Shown piece by piece: positions 15,203 through 24,261 of a stretch of DNA of 64,000 nucleotides; position 1 is the first letter of the stretch, and every line of letters starts with the position of its first letter. The notes below the pieces were generated by a model. That model made no database searches, was not told where the DNA came from, and worked only from the letters and a program-made list of their open reading frames with translations. A program made the translations under genes and the position numbers. The DNA is from Desulfovibrio aminophilus DSM 12254 (GTDB lineage: Bacteria; Desulfobacterota; Desulfovibrionia; Desulfovibrionales; Desulfovibrionaceae), in NCBI RefSeq assembly GCF_000422565.1, contig NZ_AUMA01000007.1:62001-126000 (forward strand), given 5' to 3'.

Positions 15203-16702
15203 TCAATACACGTCGTCTATTTCCAGCGTCTTGATCCTGTAGCGCAGGCCGGCCGCCGTCATTTCGAGGATGCGGGCCGCCTTGGCCACGTTGCCGCCGG
15301 TCACGCGCAGAACGTTCGTGATGCAGCGGCGTTCATATGCGTTCAAGCAGTTCTTGAGCGCGATGACCTCGGTGCGTTTTACGTCGCTGTAATCGTAATA
15401 CTCGTTCGCGGGCGCTTCCGGGAGAGCTTGGGCCGTCACGGACCCCTTGGCCGCAAGGCCGAGATTGCGCCCATATTCACGTTTCGCCTCAAGGAAATGC
15501 TGCGGTAGGCAGGCTTGTTCGATAATGCCCGATGGCCCCACCATGATCATTGAGCACTCGACCACGTGCGCGAGTTCACGAATGTTGCCCGGCCAGTCGT
15601 ATTCCTTGAAAAGCTGAAGCACTTCCGGAGAGAATTCCACCTGTTCGTACTTGGAGCGCAGATCCGAGGCCTCCACGAAGGAGCGGACCAGCATCGGAAT
15701 GTCGTCCTTGCGTTCGCGCAGGGGCAGGATCTCCAGGCCGACAACGGCCAGTCGATAATAAAGATCCCGGCGCAGGATGCCGCGTTCCACGGCCTGCAGC
15801 GGCGGCTCGTTGAGGATGCTGATGATCCGCACATCCACCGGAATTTCCGTGAAGGAGCCGAGACGTCGCACACGTTTTTCCTGCAACACCCGCAAGAGCT
15901 TGGCCTGCAATGCCAACGGCATGGAGTTCAGCTCGTCGAGCAGGATGGTGCCGCCGTCGGCCTTTTCGAAAAGGCCGGGCTTGTCGTTTGCGTCGGTGTA
16001 GGATCCCTTGACCGTTCCGAACAGGATGCACTCCAGCAGATTTTCCGGAATCGCCGCGCAGTTCACCGGGATGAACGGTCTGTCGCGCCGGTCGCTTTCC
16101 GTATGGATGGCCTGGGCGAAAACCTCCTTGCCGACGCCCGATTCGCCCCAGATCATCACCGAGGAAGCGGTTCCCGCGGCGACCCTGGAGGCGTCGACGA
16201 CCGCGCGCAGTTTTTCATCGCGGCCCACGATGCTGTCGAAGGTGTAAAGGCTCGGGGCGCTGACGCTGGAGAGCGGGGATTTCGCCTTCTTCCCGGAGTC
16301 GCCGAACATGGCCGGCCCGAGCCAGATGATGAAGGCGATGCATCCGTCCTTCTTGCCCCGATCGAAAAGAGGAAAGAAATCCGTGACCGTGCTGGCCAGA
16401 TAGTTTTTGGTGGTTTTGTACCAGTAGGCCCGCTTCAGGAGGGGTTCGCCCTTCTGCAGGCACTCCATGGTGGGGATCAGGTCGCGCTCGTGAGGAAGAT
16501 AGAGGCTGGTGATGTGCCGACCGATCACATTGATTTCTGTGAACCCGTCGGTGCGGCGCTGGATGGGATTCATGTATTCGCAGATGCCCTTGGCGTTCAC
16601 GACGGCGACACCGACGGCCATGGAGTCCCACAGGGCCTGCATTTCCTGGGTCAGGACGCTTGCGCGGCTGACATTGTGGAATTTGCGGATGTCGAAATCC
16701 AT
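15203..16702 (-). CDS. Sigma-54-dependent transcriptional activator (PAS - AAA+ - Fis HTH)
   Basis: 499 aa. Residues about 20-125 form a PAS-like sensor. The AAA+ domain has Walker A GESGVGKE (186-193), Walker B GGTILLDE (250-257) and RRDLYYRL, and a Fis-type HTH (GGNVAKAARILEMTAAGLRYRI) ends the protein. No receiver domain, so it is probably triggered by a ligand or partner binding the PAS region. The sigma-54 contact loop, normally GAFTGA, reads GSYTDA here (233-238), an unusual Gly-to-Asp change. It precedes the GRE operon on the same strand and most likely controls the sigma-54 promoter at 15026-15044. GAGGGGG precedes the ATG. Confidence 0.92.
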   Translation of the reverse strand: MDFDIRKFHNVSRASVLTQEMQALWDSMAVGVAVVNAKGICEYMNPIQRRTDGFTEINVIGRHITSLYLPHERDLIPTMECLQKGEPLLKRAYWYKTTKNYLASTVTDFFPLFDRGKKDGCIAFIIWLGPAMFGDSGKKAKSPLSSVSAPSLYTFDSIVGRDEKLRAVVDASRVAAGTASSVMIWGESGVGKEVFAQAIHTESDRRDRPFIPVNCAAIPENLLECILFGTVKGSYTDANDKPGLFEKADGGTILLDELNSMPLALQAKLLRVLQEKRVRRLGSFTEIPVDVRIISILNEPPLQAVERGILRRDLYYRLAVVGLEILPLRERKDDIPMLVRSFVEASDLRSKYEQVEFSPEVLQLFKEYDWPGNIRELAHVVECSMIMVGPSGIIEQACLPQHFLEAKREYGRNLGLAAKGSVTAQALPEAPANEYYDYSDVKRTEVIALKNCLNAYERRCITNVLRVTGGNVAKAARILEMTAAGLRYRIKTLEIDDVY

Positions 16703-16730
16703 AGTCCCCCTCTCTCAGGGCTGTTGTTCT

Positions 16731-17645
16731 TCAGGCCCGCCTTTCAGATATTGGCGAACTCCGGCCGGAACCGCAAGGCGGCGTCGGCCAGAAAATCAAA
16801 ACCAGCGCGGAGCAGAGAATGCAGGCGATGCCCGTGACGGCTTGGGCCGTCACGGGTTCGTGCAGGCACGCAAAGCCGAGCAGCGCGGCGCAGAGCGGTT
16901 CAGCCAGGCCCAAGGTGGCGGCGGTGGGCGCGGGTGTTTTCATCAACCCCGCGAGCATGAGCGAAAAAGCAAGCGCCGCGGTGACGACGCCGAGGTTCAA
17001 CGCGACCAGGACGCCTTTGACCGACAGCAGCCAGTGCAACGGAGAAATGAAGAGAAAGGGTCCGAGGAGGAGGCCGCAAAGCAGGCAGGCCATCATCATG
17101 ATGGCTTCAGGCGCGTACATCCGGAGAGGCTTGCTGCAGACTACATAGACCGCGTAGGACAGTCCGGCGGCCAGCGAAGGCAGCAGGCTGCACAGGCGGT
17201 CCAGCGCCCCATCGGTCCAGTTCAGCAGCACCAATCCGAGCACGGCCGCCGCAGTGGCCGGATACCAGGCGCGCACAGGTTTTTCTCTGTATATCAGCCA
17301 ATTCAATGCCGCCACGCCGAGCGGCGATACCCCGATGCTCGCCACCGTGCCCACGGCCACGCCGACCGAGGCGGTGCCTGTGAAAAACAGCACCTGGTAT
17401 CCCGCCAGCCCCAAGGCGGGCAGGAGCACCCCTTTTAGCGGCCAACGGCCTTTATTCGGCAGAATTCCCCTCCAAACGCACCATGCCGCCAGCGCTGCAC
17501 CGCCGATGAGCATCCGCAGGGCCCCTATGACGAGGGGGGTGGCCCCGTCTCCGACCACCAGGGCCTGGGCGAATCCCGTGGTGCTGAAGCATAGGGCCCC
17601 GGCGAGAACGAGGAGCGGGCCGTTCAGAGTCGGTTGAATCAACAT
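16731..17645 (-). CDS. DMT-superfamily (EamA) transporter
   Basis: 304 aa with ten hydrophobic segments in two EamA repeats: N-terminal LLVLAGALCFSTTGFAQAL and C-terminal TAATLGLAEPLCAALLGF. EamA proteins usually export amino acids or metabolites across the inner membrane. AGGTGA lies about 7 nt before the ATG. It sits between the APC permease and the sigma-54 activator, with only 28 nt to the activator, so the two may share a transcript. In this context it could export a product of the GRE pathway, but this is inference from position only. Confidence 0.85.
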   Translation of the reverse strand: MLIQPTLNGPLLVLAGALCFSTTGFAQALVVGDGATPLVIGALRMLIGGAALAAWCVWRGILPNKGRWPLKGVLLPALGLAGYQVLFFTGTASVGVAVGTVASIGVSPLGVAALNWLIYREKPVRAWYPATAAAVLGLVLLNWTDGALDRLCSLLPSLAAGLSYAVYVVCSKPLRMYAPEAIMMMACLLCGLLLGPFLFISPLHWLLSVKGVLVALNLGVVTAALAFSLMLAGLMKTPAPTAATLGLAEPLCAALLGFACLHEPVTAQAVTGIACILCSALVLIFWPTPPCGSGRSSPISERRA

Positions 17646-17679
17646 GTCGGCGTCACCTGGGACAGAACGTTTATCGGCG

Positions 17680-17724
17680 AAAATCCCCCCGTCGCGGACA
17701 GGACCGTGACGGGGGGATTGTTTA
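17680..17724 (-). terminator. Terminator after the APC permease gene
   Basis: Arms AATCCCCCCGTC (17682-17693) and GACGGGGGGATT (17708-17719) pair perfectly. On the minus strand the hairpin is followed by TTTTCGCC, a short U-tract. Confidence 0.7.
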
Positions 17725-17742
17725 TTGCGCGGAACCTTTGTT

Positions 17743-19239
17743 TTAGTTCGTGGACTTGGCCTCGGCGCCTCTCTTGCCGGGGTTGAAGAACACCTGGATG
17801 TCCTCCGAGCCGGGCATGTGCCGACGGACTTCCCGTTCAGGCATGTCCATCCAGGTCTTGCGGCTGGAGTAGTAGAAGAACACGCCCATGACGACCCACA
17901 CGGTCAGGCACCATGCCGGCGCGGCGCCGATGGCCGCCGGCGAACCGGGGATGCACAGAAGCAGCAGGCAGAGCACGGAGGTCAGCGCGCCGACGACGCA
18001 GTAGAAGGACTTCAGATTCTTGCCTTCGGCGTTGGTCGTCAGCAACATGCGGCGGGCGGCCAGGCAGGTGTACAGGTAGCCGATGGCCGTGCCCACGGCG
18101 CTCATGTCCACCGTCCAGCCCACTGCGGAGCGTCCGGCGTAGGGGGTCAGCAGCACGAGAATGATCGTGAAGACGACGGCCTTGTAGGGGCTGCGGTACT
18201 TCGGATGGATGTCGCCGAACCAGGTGGGCAGGATCCGGCCGCGGGCCATGGCCAGCATGAGACGGGTGGAGGCGACGTAGAAACCGTTGATGCCGGTGCA
18301 TACGGCTCCCAGCACGGCGCAGGCGAGGATGACGGCGCCGAACTTGCCGAAGGCCAGCGTGGCCGCTTCGGCCGTGGCCCAGGCGACGCCGCCGGCGGCG
18401 CGTTGCTGGGCCATCTTCTGGAGCATCTCGGGATACGGGATCGCGAGGCCGGCGGCGAGCGTCACCAGGCTGTAGAGCGCCATACCGACGATGATGGCGA
18501 TGAGCATGATGTTGCGGGAGCGGGCCGGGTCGAAGGCGAACTCCTCGGCGGCCTGGGGCACCGTGTCGAAGCCCACGTAGAGGAAGGGCGAGATGGCGAA
18601 GATGATCAGGACGCAGGAGAAGGCGGACTTGCCCTCGGCGAAGACCGGAGTCAGGTTCGAGAGGTGCGCGGTATCCAGCGAGGAGACGCCGAAGATCAGG
18701 GCCAGGATGCCGAAGGTGAGCATGAAGGCCAGCACCACCTGGATCTTGCCCGCGACGCTGACGCCGCGATAATTCATGATGCCGAAGGCGAGCACCGCGA
18801 TGCTCATCAGGATGACCTCGCCGGCGTAAACCTTCCAGCCGGCGATCGTGTAGAGTTCCCCGAAGTTCAGGAAGCCCGGCAACAGGAAGCGGCAGATCAG
18901 GGCGAGCGCGGAAATGTTGATGGCGATGATCGCGATGTAGCCGATGATGAGCGCCCATCCGCAGATGAACGCGGCGACCGGGCCGAACCCGATGTAGGCC
19001 CAGGCGAATTCGCCGCCGGCCACCGGGGCGTACTTGATCATGTAGCTGTATGCCATGGCCACGAAGCTGATCAGAAACGCGCCGATGGCGAAGCCGAGCA
19101 GCGTACCGAGCGGACCGGCCTGGGGCAGGAACATGTCGCCGGGCAGCACGAAGCAGCCCCACCCTACGATGGAGCCCAGCGCGAGTGCGCAGACCTGTAA
19201 GGGAGACAGCGTCCTTTCCAACTTTACTTGTTCAGACAT
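17743..19239 (-). CDS. APC-family amino acid/polyamine-type permease
   Basis: 498 aa with about 12 hydrophobic segments. The first helix has GSIVGWGCFVLPG, the unwound Gly-rich substrate motif of the amino acid-polyamine-organocation superfamily. GGEFAWAYIGFGP and PQAAEEFAFDPARSRN are further family signatures. ATG at 19239 is chosen (GAGGAA upstream, family N-terminus) over an in-frame ATG at 19281. An inner-membrane importer; because it lies beside the GRE operon, it may import that enzyme's substrate. Its product is probably ended by the terminator at 17680-17724, so it is a separate unit. Confidence 0.9.
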   Translation of the reverse strand: MSEQVKLERTLSPLQVCALALGSIVGWGCFVLPGDMFLPQAGPLGTLLGFAIGAFLISFVAMAYSYMIKYAPVAGGEFAWAYIGFGPVAAFICGWALIIGYIAIIAINISALALICRFLLPGFLNFGELYTIAGWKVYAGEVILMSIAVLAFGIMNYRGVSVAGKIQVVLAFMLTFGILALIFGVSSLDTAHLSNLTPVFAEGKSAFSCVLIIFAISPFLYVGFDTVPQAAEEFAFDPARSRNIMLIAIIVGMALYSLVTLAAGLAIPYPEMLQKMAQQRAAGGVAWATAEAATLAFGKFGAVILACAVLGAVCTGINGFYVASTRLMLAMARGRILPTWFGDIHPKYRSPYKAVVFTIILVLLTPYAGRSAVGWTVDMSAVGTAIGYLYTCLAARRMLLTTNAEGKNLKSFYCVVGALTSVLCLLLLCIPGSPAAIGAAPAWCLTVWVVMGVFFYYSSRKTWMDMPEREVRRHMPGSEDIQVFFNPGKRGAEAKSTN

Positions 19240-19776
19240 AGGCTTCCTCAACCTCCTCAGAATACACGATGCATCCGCCACAAGTCCATACCTGACTTTT
19301 GCGTCTGAGGTTTATCGCCGTCAGTCCGCTTTGAGAGAAGTATGGAGACAACACACTAAATGCAAATAAACCGATAAAGAGAGCATTTCTTGATCAGTTG
19401 CATGGAGCGCTGTGGTCGTTTCATGCGTAATGCATATTCATGTGCAGATATTCACAAATGCCGTGTAAACGCGTACAGAATAGCAACTCGTATGCCATGG
19501 GCCCCGTGGAGACGCCTGCCGAGCCTACTTGCCCGAAAGGAAAAGATATTTCTGTTCTAGGAATGTTTCTTAAAAAGAAGATTTCTTTCTTTTTCGAAAA
19601 AATTTTAGTGAGAACGAAGTTTTTTCTTCTGCAAAAGTCCCTGGAGCATCTCCCACCCCCAAAGTCGACTTTTCGGAACCGGCAGAAAAATAAAATGTTT
19701 CTCCAAGCGTCAGTGTGGAGCGGCCTTTTCCTTGCATATCCCGGCCGATTTCTCTGAACCCGGAGGGAACTGAGCC
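19240..19776. other. Divergent intergenic region between the APC permease and DUF4125 genes
   Basis: No gene is seen in these 537 bp. The region is AT-rich compared with its surroundings. It holds a 12-bp palindrome TTTTTCGAAAAA at 19590-19601 and runs of A/T around 19570-19640. No convincing promoter was found for the permease. A sigma-54-like element for the DUF4125 gene lies at its right end. Lower GC than the flanks fits regulatory or recently acquired DNA. Confidence 0.5.
19720..19737 (+). promoter_or_regulatory. Candidate sigma-54 promoter of the DUF4125-TauE-DUF4037 operon
   Basis: CGGCCTTTTCCTTGCA has GG and GC 10 nt apart and a perfect TTGCA -12 box; the -24 box is CGGC rather than TGGC. 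It lies 40-57 nt before the DUF4125 ATG. The palindrome TTTTTCGAAAAA about 130 bp upstream is at a plausible activator-site distance. Confidence 0.55.
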
Positions 19777-20328
19777 ATGATCACGCGAAAAGATCTGTTG
19801 TCGGAGATCATCGAACGCGAACTCGCCATGTTCCAGAGCGTGAATAATCGCGGGGGGCGGGCGGACTGCCAGGACATGCCCGAGAGTTTTCGCCTGATGC
19901 GCGAAATCACCCATGCCGTCCTGTCCGTCGCCTTTTTGGAGAGTTATGGGCAGGATCTGCGTCGCGCTGAACGAGATGGGCGCAATTTCATGACCGAAAA
20001 ATACGCGATCATGGAAGGGCAGATCGCGCCCATCAATCCCGACCCGCGCATCCCCGAGATCGCGGACCAGGAGACTGACTGGCGCGAAGCCGTGGCCGCG
20101 GAATTCCCCCATGCCGTCGAACCGGGTGGGAGTGAGGCCTTCCGCCGCTATCTCCGCGCGGAGCTGCAAACCTATTCGCCGGGCACCATCGGGGCCTATG
20201 CGGAATGCGTGGACGCCGCCCGGCGCGAAGGGCGGAATCTGGCCCGCGAACGCTACGATCTTCTCATGAGCAAACTGGGTTTCGGCTCTCTCGCGGAGCG
20301 CGAGGCATCCGTGGAGAGGGGCGGCTGA
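19777..20328 (+). CDS. DUF4125 family protein
   Basis: 183 aa, soluble, mostly helical. The DCQDMPESFRLMREITHAVLSVAF and MTEKYAIMEGQI...ARERYDLLMSKLGF segments match DUF4125, a family of unknown function. From memory, DUF4125 is often encoded next to, or fused to, DUF4037, and a DUF4037 gene lies two genes downstream here. GAGGGAACTGAGCC precedes the ATG. First gene of a three-gene plus-strand operon whose promoter looks sigma-54 dependent. Confidence 0.75.
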   Translation: MITRKDLLSEIIERELAMFQSVNNRGGRADCQDMPESFRLMREITHAVLSVAFLESYGQDLRRAERDGRNFMTEKYAIMEGQIAPINPDPRIPEIADQETDWREAVAAEFPHAVEPGGSEAFRRYLRAELQTYSPGTIGAYAECVDAARREGRNLARERYDLLMSKLGFGSLAEREASVERGG

Positions 20329-20357
20329 GCCGCCCATGAAAAGGATACGGACGGACC

Positions 20358-21092
20358 ATGTTCGACCTGGAGCACATCATCGTCTTCTCCGCCTGGCTTT
20401 GCGGCGGCTTCATCTCCGGCGTGAGCGGCATCGGCGGGGCCATGTTCGCCGTGCCGATCGCCGCGGCGTTCATCCCGATGCACGAGGTCATCGTCCTGAG
20501 TTGCATCCTGAACTTGGCCATGGATGCGGGCATCTGCGTCATGCAGTACCGCTTCTGCCGCGTCACGGCGGTGCTGCCGATGCTGGCCGGGGCCATCCCC
20601 GGCTCCTTCGCGGGGCTGTACATCCTGAAATTCGTCTCCGGCGACGTGCTGCAGGGCGGTGTGGGCCTGCTGTTGCTTTTTTATGTCTGGTGGCAGTATG
20701 CCTCCCGCAAGACCAAGCCCCGGGGGGAATCCTGGCCCGTCGGCGCCTCGGCCGGTCTGGCCGCGGGGCTTCTGGGCACCGCCATCTCTTTCGACGGACC
20801 GCCGGTCGGCGCGTATGGGCTCTACGCCGGATGGCAACCCCGGGTGTTTCTGGGAACGATGAGCGTGTTCTTCGTCCTGCGCAGCACATTGACCTGCACC
20901 CTGCAGGGGATGGCCGGGCTTTATACGCCGTCCGTGCTCAGCTACGCGATGGTCGGCGTACCGGCGACGTTTCTCGGGGCCTTGCTGGCCTATCCCCTCA
21001 CCAAGCGGATTCCACAGCTCGTCTTCCGCCGTGTGCTCATGGTGATCATCGCGGTGGCCGGGGCGTCCTGCCTCCTCCGTTCGTTGCTATGA
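20358..21092 (+). CDS. TauE/SafE-family membrane transporter
   Basis: 244 aa with about eight hydrophobic segments. Starts LCGGFISGVSGIGGAMFAVPIA, the TSUP/TauE-SafE signature, which is repeated in GASAGLAAGLLGTAISFDGPPV. The family moves small anions, such as sulfite, sulfoacetate or other sulfur or carboxylate compounds, across the inner membrane. It lies 29 nt after the DUF4125 gene and 70 nt before the DUF4037 gene, so it is in the same operon. Near the GRE genes it could export an inorganic or organic anion, but the substrate is not shown. Confidence 0.85.
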   Translation: MFDLEHIIVFSAWLCGGFISGVSGIGGAMFAVPIAAAFIPMHEVIVLSCILNLAMDAGICVMQYRFCRVTAVLPMLAGAIPGSFAGLYILKFVSGDVLQGGVGLLLLFYVWWQYASRKTKPRGESWPVGASAGLAAGLLGTAISFDGPPVGAYGLYAGWQPRVFLGTMSVFFVLRSTLTCTLQGMAGLYTPSVLSYAMVGVPATFLGALLAYPLTKRIPQLVFRRVLMVIIAVAGASCLLRSLL

Positions 21093-21162
21093 CCGGTCGG
21101 GATGATCCGCACGTTTTTCCCCGAACTGCGCCGGATCACCCGACCCCCCGGGAGGTGCGCGG

Positions 21163-22119
21163 ATGAGTGGGGAAAACGGTGGTGGTCTCGCCCTGAGTCG
21201 TTTTTTTTATGCCGAATATGGGCGGGACATTCTGCGCTGGCTGCTTCCGGATGTTTTCCCCCACATGGCGGTCGGGCTGGTGGGGGAAGGCTCGGAATGC
21301 TTCGGCTTCGACGACGTCCTTTCCCGTGACCATGACTGGGGACCGGCTTTTTGCGTCTGGCTTCCGGCGAATGAGCTGGAAGCGTCGCGCGAGTCGATTC
21401 TCACGGCGTTGGCTGAGCTGCCCGATGAGTTTCGAGATCATGCGACGCGGCTGAACCCGCCGCGTCCGGCGGATCGCGTGGGCCCCTTGTCCGTGGAGGA
21501 TTTCTACGAACGCTTCACCGGACTTCGCCGCCCGCCCGAGAGCTGGCGGGAATGGCGGCTCATTCCCGAACCGAACCTGGCCGTCTGCACCAACGGCGAG
21601 GTCTTCGAGGACAACCTCGGCCTGTTCTCCGCATGGCGGGAGACCCTGCTGACCTCCTTCCCCAAGGATCTCCGGCTGAAAAGGCTCGCGGTCCGCTGTT
21701 TCGACATGGCGCAGGCCGGGCAGTACAACCTGCTCCGCATGGGCTCGCGGGAGGACGCGGCGGCCGTCCTGTTCTGCGCGGCGCGTTTCGCTGAACAGGC
21801 GGTGTCCTGCGTCTTTCTGCTCAACAGGCGTCATGCGCCGTTCTACAAATGGGCCGCCCGGGGCGTCCGCGCCCTGCCCCGGCTTGGAATGGAGGCCGGA
21901 GAGGTGTTGGACGTCCTGTCCGGCGTCCGCTGGAGCGATGCGGGCGAACGCGGGCGGGCGCAGGACGCCGTGGAAGCCTTTTGCGCACAGGTGGCCACCG
22001 AGCTTCGCCGCCAGGAGGTGAGCGGCGCGGCGGGCGACTGGCTCCTTGATCACGCCGAGTCCGTGCGGGCGCGGATCACGATCCCGGCGCTGAGGGAGAT
22101 GCCGTTGTCGCTGGAGTGA
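21163..22119 (+). CDS. DUF4037 (nucleotidyltransferase-like) protein
   Basis: 318 aa. GLVGEGSECFGFDDVLSRDHDWGPAFCVWLP resembles the GS...DxD motif of the polymerase-beta nucleotidyltransferase fold, followed by a helical C-terminal part; this fits DUF4037. The likely chemistry would be transfer of a nucleotide to a small molecule or protein, but no substrate is known for the family. GGGAGGTG sits 6 nt before the ATG. It ends the DUF4125-TauE operon and is followed by a strong terminator. Confidence 0.75.
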   Translation: MSGENGGGLALSRFFYAEYGRDILRWLLPDVFPHMAVGLVGEGSECFGFDDVLSRDHDWGPAFCVWLPANELEASRESILTALAELPDEFRDHATRLNPPRPADRVGPLSVEDFYERFTGLRRPPESWREWRLIPEPNLAVCTNGEVFEDNLGLFSAWRETLLTSFPKDLRLKRLAVRCFDMAQAGQYNLLRMGSREDAAAVLFCAARFAEQAVSCVFLLNRRHAPFYKWAARGVRALPRLGMEAGEVLDVLSGVRWSDAGERGRAQDAVEAFCAQVATELRRQEVSGAAGDWLLDHAESVRARITIPALREMPLSLE

Positions 22120-22142
22120 GCGGGCGCACCCGTCGCCGCATG

Positions 22143-22186
22143 ATGACGAAAAAAGGCCCCGATCCCTCGGGGCCTTTTTTCGTCAT
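22143..22186. terminator. Bidirectional intrinsic terminator between the DUF4037 and nrdD genes
   Basis: Twenty-base perfect arms (ATGACGAAAAAAGGCCCCGA and its complement) enclose loop TCCC, with A/T tracts on both sides. It serves the converging DUF4037 and nrdD transcripts. Confidence 0.92.
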
Positions 22187-22212
22187 CGGGAAGTCGCGGA
22201 AGCGGTGCGGGC

Positions 22213-24261
22213 TCAGCAGACCCCGTGGAAGGTCACCCGGTCGTGGTACTCGGCCTGCTTGCCCTTGTTCCAGCGGGACACGGGGCGGTAATAGCCCACG
22301 ATGCGGGTGTATATTTCGGTTTCCGCGCCGCATTCCGGGCAGGCGTCCTGCTCGCCGCGCAGGTAGCCGTGCTCCTTGCAGATGGAAAAGGTCGGCGTGA
22401 TGGACAGGTAGGGGATTTTGGTCATGCTGAAGGCCTTGATGATGAATTGCTTGAGGGCCCCCATGTCCGCCGCCGACTCGCCCAGGAAGGTGTGGAAAAC
22501 CGTGCCGCCGGTGTACAGCGGCTGGAGCTGGTTCTGGTGTTCCAGGGCCATGATCACATCGTCGCAGAGATGCACGGGCAGGGCCGTGGAGTTCGTGTAG
22601 TAGGGCGTGCCGTTGCCCTGGGCCTGGATCTCGGAATAGAGGCTTTTGTCGATCTTGGCCAGGCGGTAGCTCGTGCCTTCGGCGGGCGTGGCCTCCAGGT
22701 TGTAGAGGTTGCCGGTCTCCTCCTGGAAGCGCGAGGTGAGGTCGCGCAGATGGTTCAGGGTCCGGCGCATGAGCCGGATGCCCGCCTCGGTTTCGATGCC
22801 CTTGCCCAGGAGGTTCAGGCAGGCCTCGTGACCGCCCAGGATGCCGATGGTCGAGAAGTGCCCCTTGTATCCGTTGCGCAGGTACCTCCGGGACCAGGGG
22901 AACATGCCGTTCTCCAGGTTGTTGGTGATGAGCTTGCGCTTGTACTCCAGGGAATTCTTGGCCAGTTCGGAGTACTCCGTGACCAGCTCCAGGAAGTCTT
23001 CCTCGCTCTGGGCCAGGTAGGCCAGCTTGGGCAGGTTCAGGGTCACCACGCCGATGGAGCCGGTGAGGTCGCCCGCGCCGAACAGACCGCCGGTCTTCTT
23101 GCGCAGTTCGCGAAGGTCCATCTGGAGGCGGCAACACATGGAGCGCACGTCCTCGGGCGAGAGGTCGGAGTTGATGAAGTTCTGGAAGTAGGGGACGCCG
23201 TATTTGGCCGTGAGCTTGAGCAGCAGTTCGCCGATTTCCGAATCCCAGGGGAAGTCCTTGGTCACGTTGTAGGTCGGGATGGGGAAGGAGAAGATGCGGC
23301 TGTTGTAGTCGCCCTCGAACATGACCTCCAGGAAGGCGCGGTTGATCATCTCCATTTCCTCGACATACTCGCCGTAGGTGGAGTCCTGGAGCTTGCCGCC
23401 GATGATCACCGCCTCGTCGGCGATGTGCCTGGGCGGCACGAGGTCGAAGGAAAGGTTGGTGAACGGGCTTTGGCCGCCCCAGCGCGAGGTCGTGTTCAGG
23501 TTGAAGACGAACTTCTGCATGGCCTGGCGCACTTCGTCGTAGGAGAGCTGGTCGTGGCGCACGAAGGGGGCCAGGTAGGTGTCCACGTTGTTGAAGGCCT
23601 GGGCTCCGGCCCACTCGTTCTGGAGCGTGCCCAGGAAGTTGACCATCTGGCCCAGGACCGAGTCGAAATGGCGCGCGGGACCGGCCGAGGAGCGGCCCTC
23701 CAGGTTGAAACCTTCCAGGAGCAGGTCGCGCAGACTCCAGCCCGCGCAGTAGCCGGCCAGGCCGAAGGAAAGATCGTGGATGTGGAAGTAGCCGTGCTCG
23801 TGGGCCAGGCGCACTTCCTCGGGATATTTCTCCAGGGCGTAGCGGGCCTGCACCGTGCCCGAGAGGTGGAGCATGAGGCCCTGAAAGGAGTGGGTCATGT
23901 TGGCGTTCTCGGACACGCGCCAGTCGGCCTTGCCGAGGTAGTCGTCGATGATCTCCTTGATGTCCAGGTAGGCCTCGCGCTGGTTGCGCAGTTGGCGGCG
24001 TTTCTCACGGTAGAGCACGTAGCGGCGGGCCACGGTGTAGAGCCTCGATTCCATGAGCACTTGTTCGACCATGTCCTGGACGAATTCCTGCTCGGGAATC
24101 TCGATGCCTTCGAGCTTGGCCTCGACCTTCTTGCCCAGTCGCTTGGAGAGGATGGGATCCTTGATCCCGCTGGCCTGCAGGGCCTTGAAGATGGCTTGGG
24201 CGATCCTATCCGTTGACCACGTTTCCAACCGGCCGTCGCGCTTCATGATCTGCGTGGGCAT
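22213..24261 (-). CDS. nrdD: Anaerobic ribonucleoside-triphosphate reductase
   Basis: 682 aa. An N-terminal ATP-cone (residues 1 to about 90) is followed by the class III catalytic barrel. The C-terminus has the zinc site (ACPECGAE and terminal HGVC cysteines) and the radical glycine in RIVGYYRPVSRW (about Gly656). It makes deoxyribonucleotides without oxygen, using a glycyl radical generated by NrdG. GGAG precedes the ATG. Its first 56 bases overlap the end of nrdG, so the two are co-transcribed. Oxygen-sensitive; fits an anaerobe. Confidence 0.96.
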   Translation of the reverse strand: MPTQIMKRDGRLETWSTDRIAQAIFKALQASGIKDPILSKRLGKKVEAKLEGIEIPEQEFVQDMVEQVLMESRLYTVARRYVLYREKRRQLRNQREAYLDIKEIIDDYLGKADWRVSENANMTHSFQGLMLHLSGTVQARYALEKYPEEVRLAHEHGYFHIHDLSFGLAGYCAGWSLRDLLLEGFNLEGRSSAGPARHFDSVLGQMVNFLGTLQNEWAGAQAFNNVDTYLAPFVRHDQLSYDEVRQAMQKFVFNLNTTSRWGGQSPFTNLSFDLVPPRHIADEAVIIGGKLQDSTYGEYVEEMEMINRAFLEVMFEGDYNSRIFSFPIPTYNVTKDFPWDSEIGELLLKLTAKYGVPYFQNFINSDLSPEDVRSMCCRLQMDLRELRKKTGGLFGAGDLTGSIGVVTLNLPKLAYLAQSEEDFLELVTEYSELAKNSLEYKRKLITNNLENGMFPWSRRYLRNGYKGHFSTIGILGGHEACLNLLGKGIETEAGIRLMRRTLNHLRDLTSRFQEETGNLYNLEATPAEGTSYRLAKIDKSLYSEIQAQGNGTPYYTNSTALPVHLCDDVIMALEHQNQLQPLYTGGTVFHTFLGESAADMGALKQFIIKAFSMTKIPYLSITPTFSICKEHGYLRGEQDACPECGAETEIYTRIVGYYRPVSRWNKGKQAEYHDRVTFHGVC

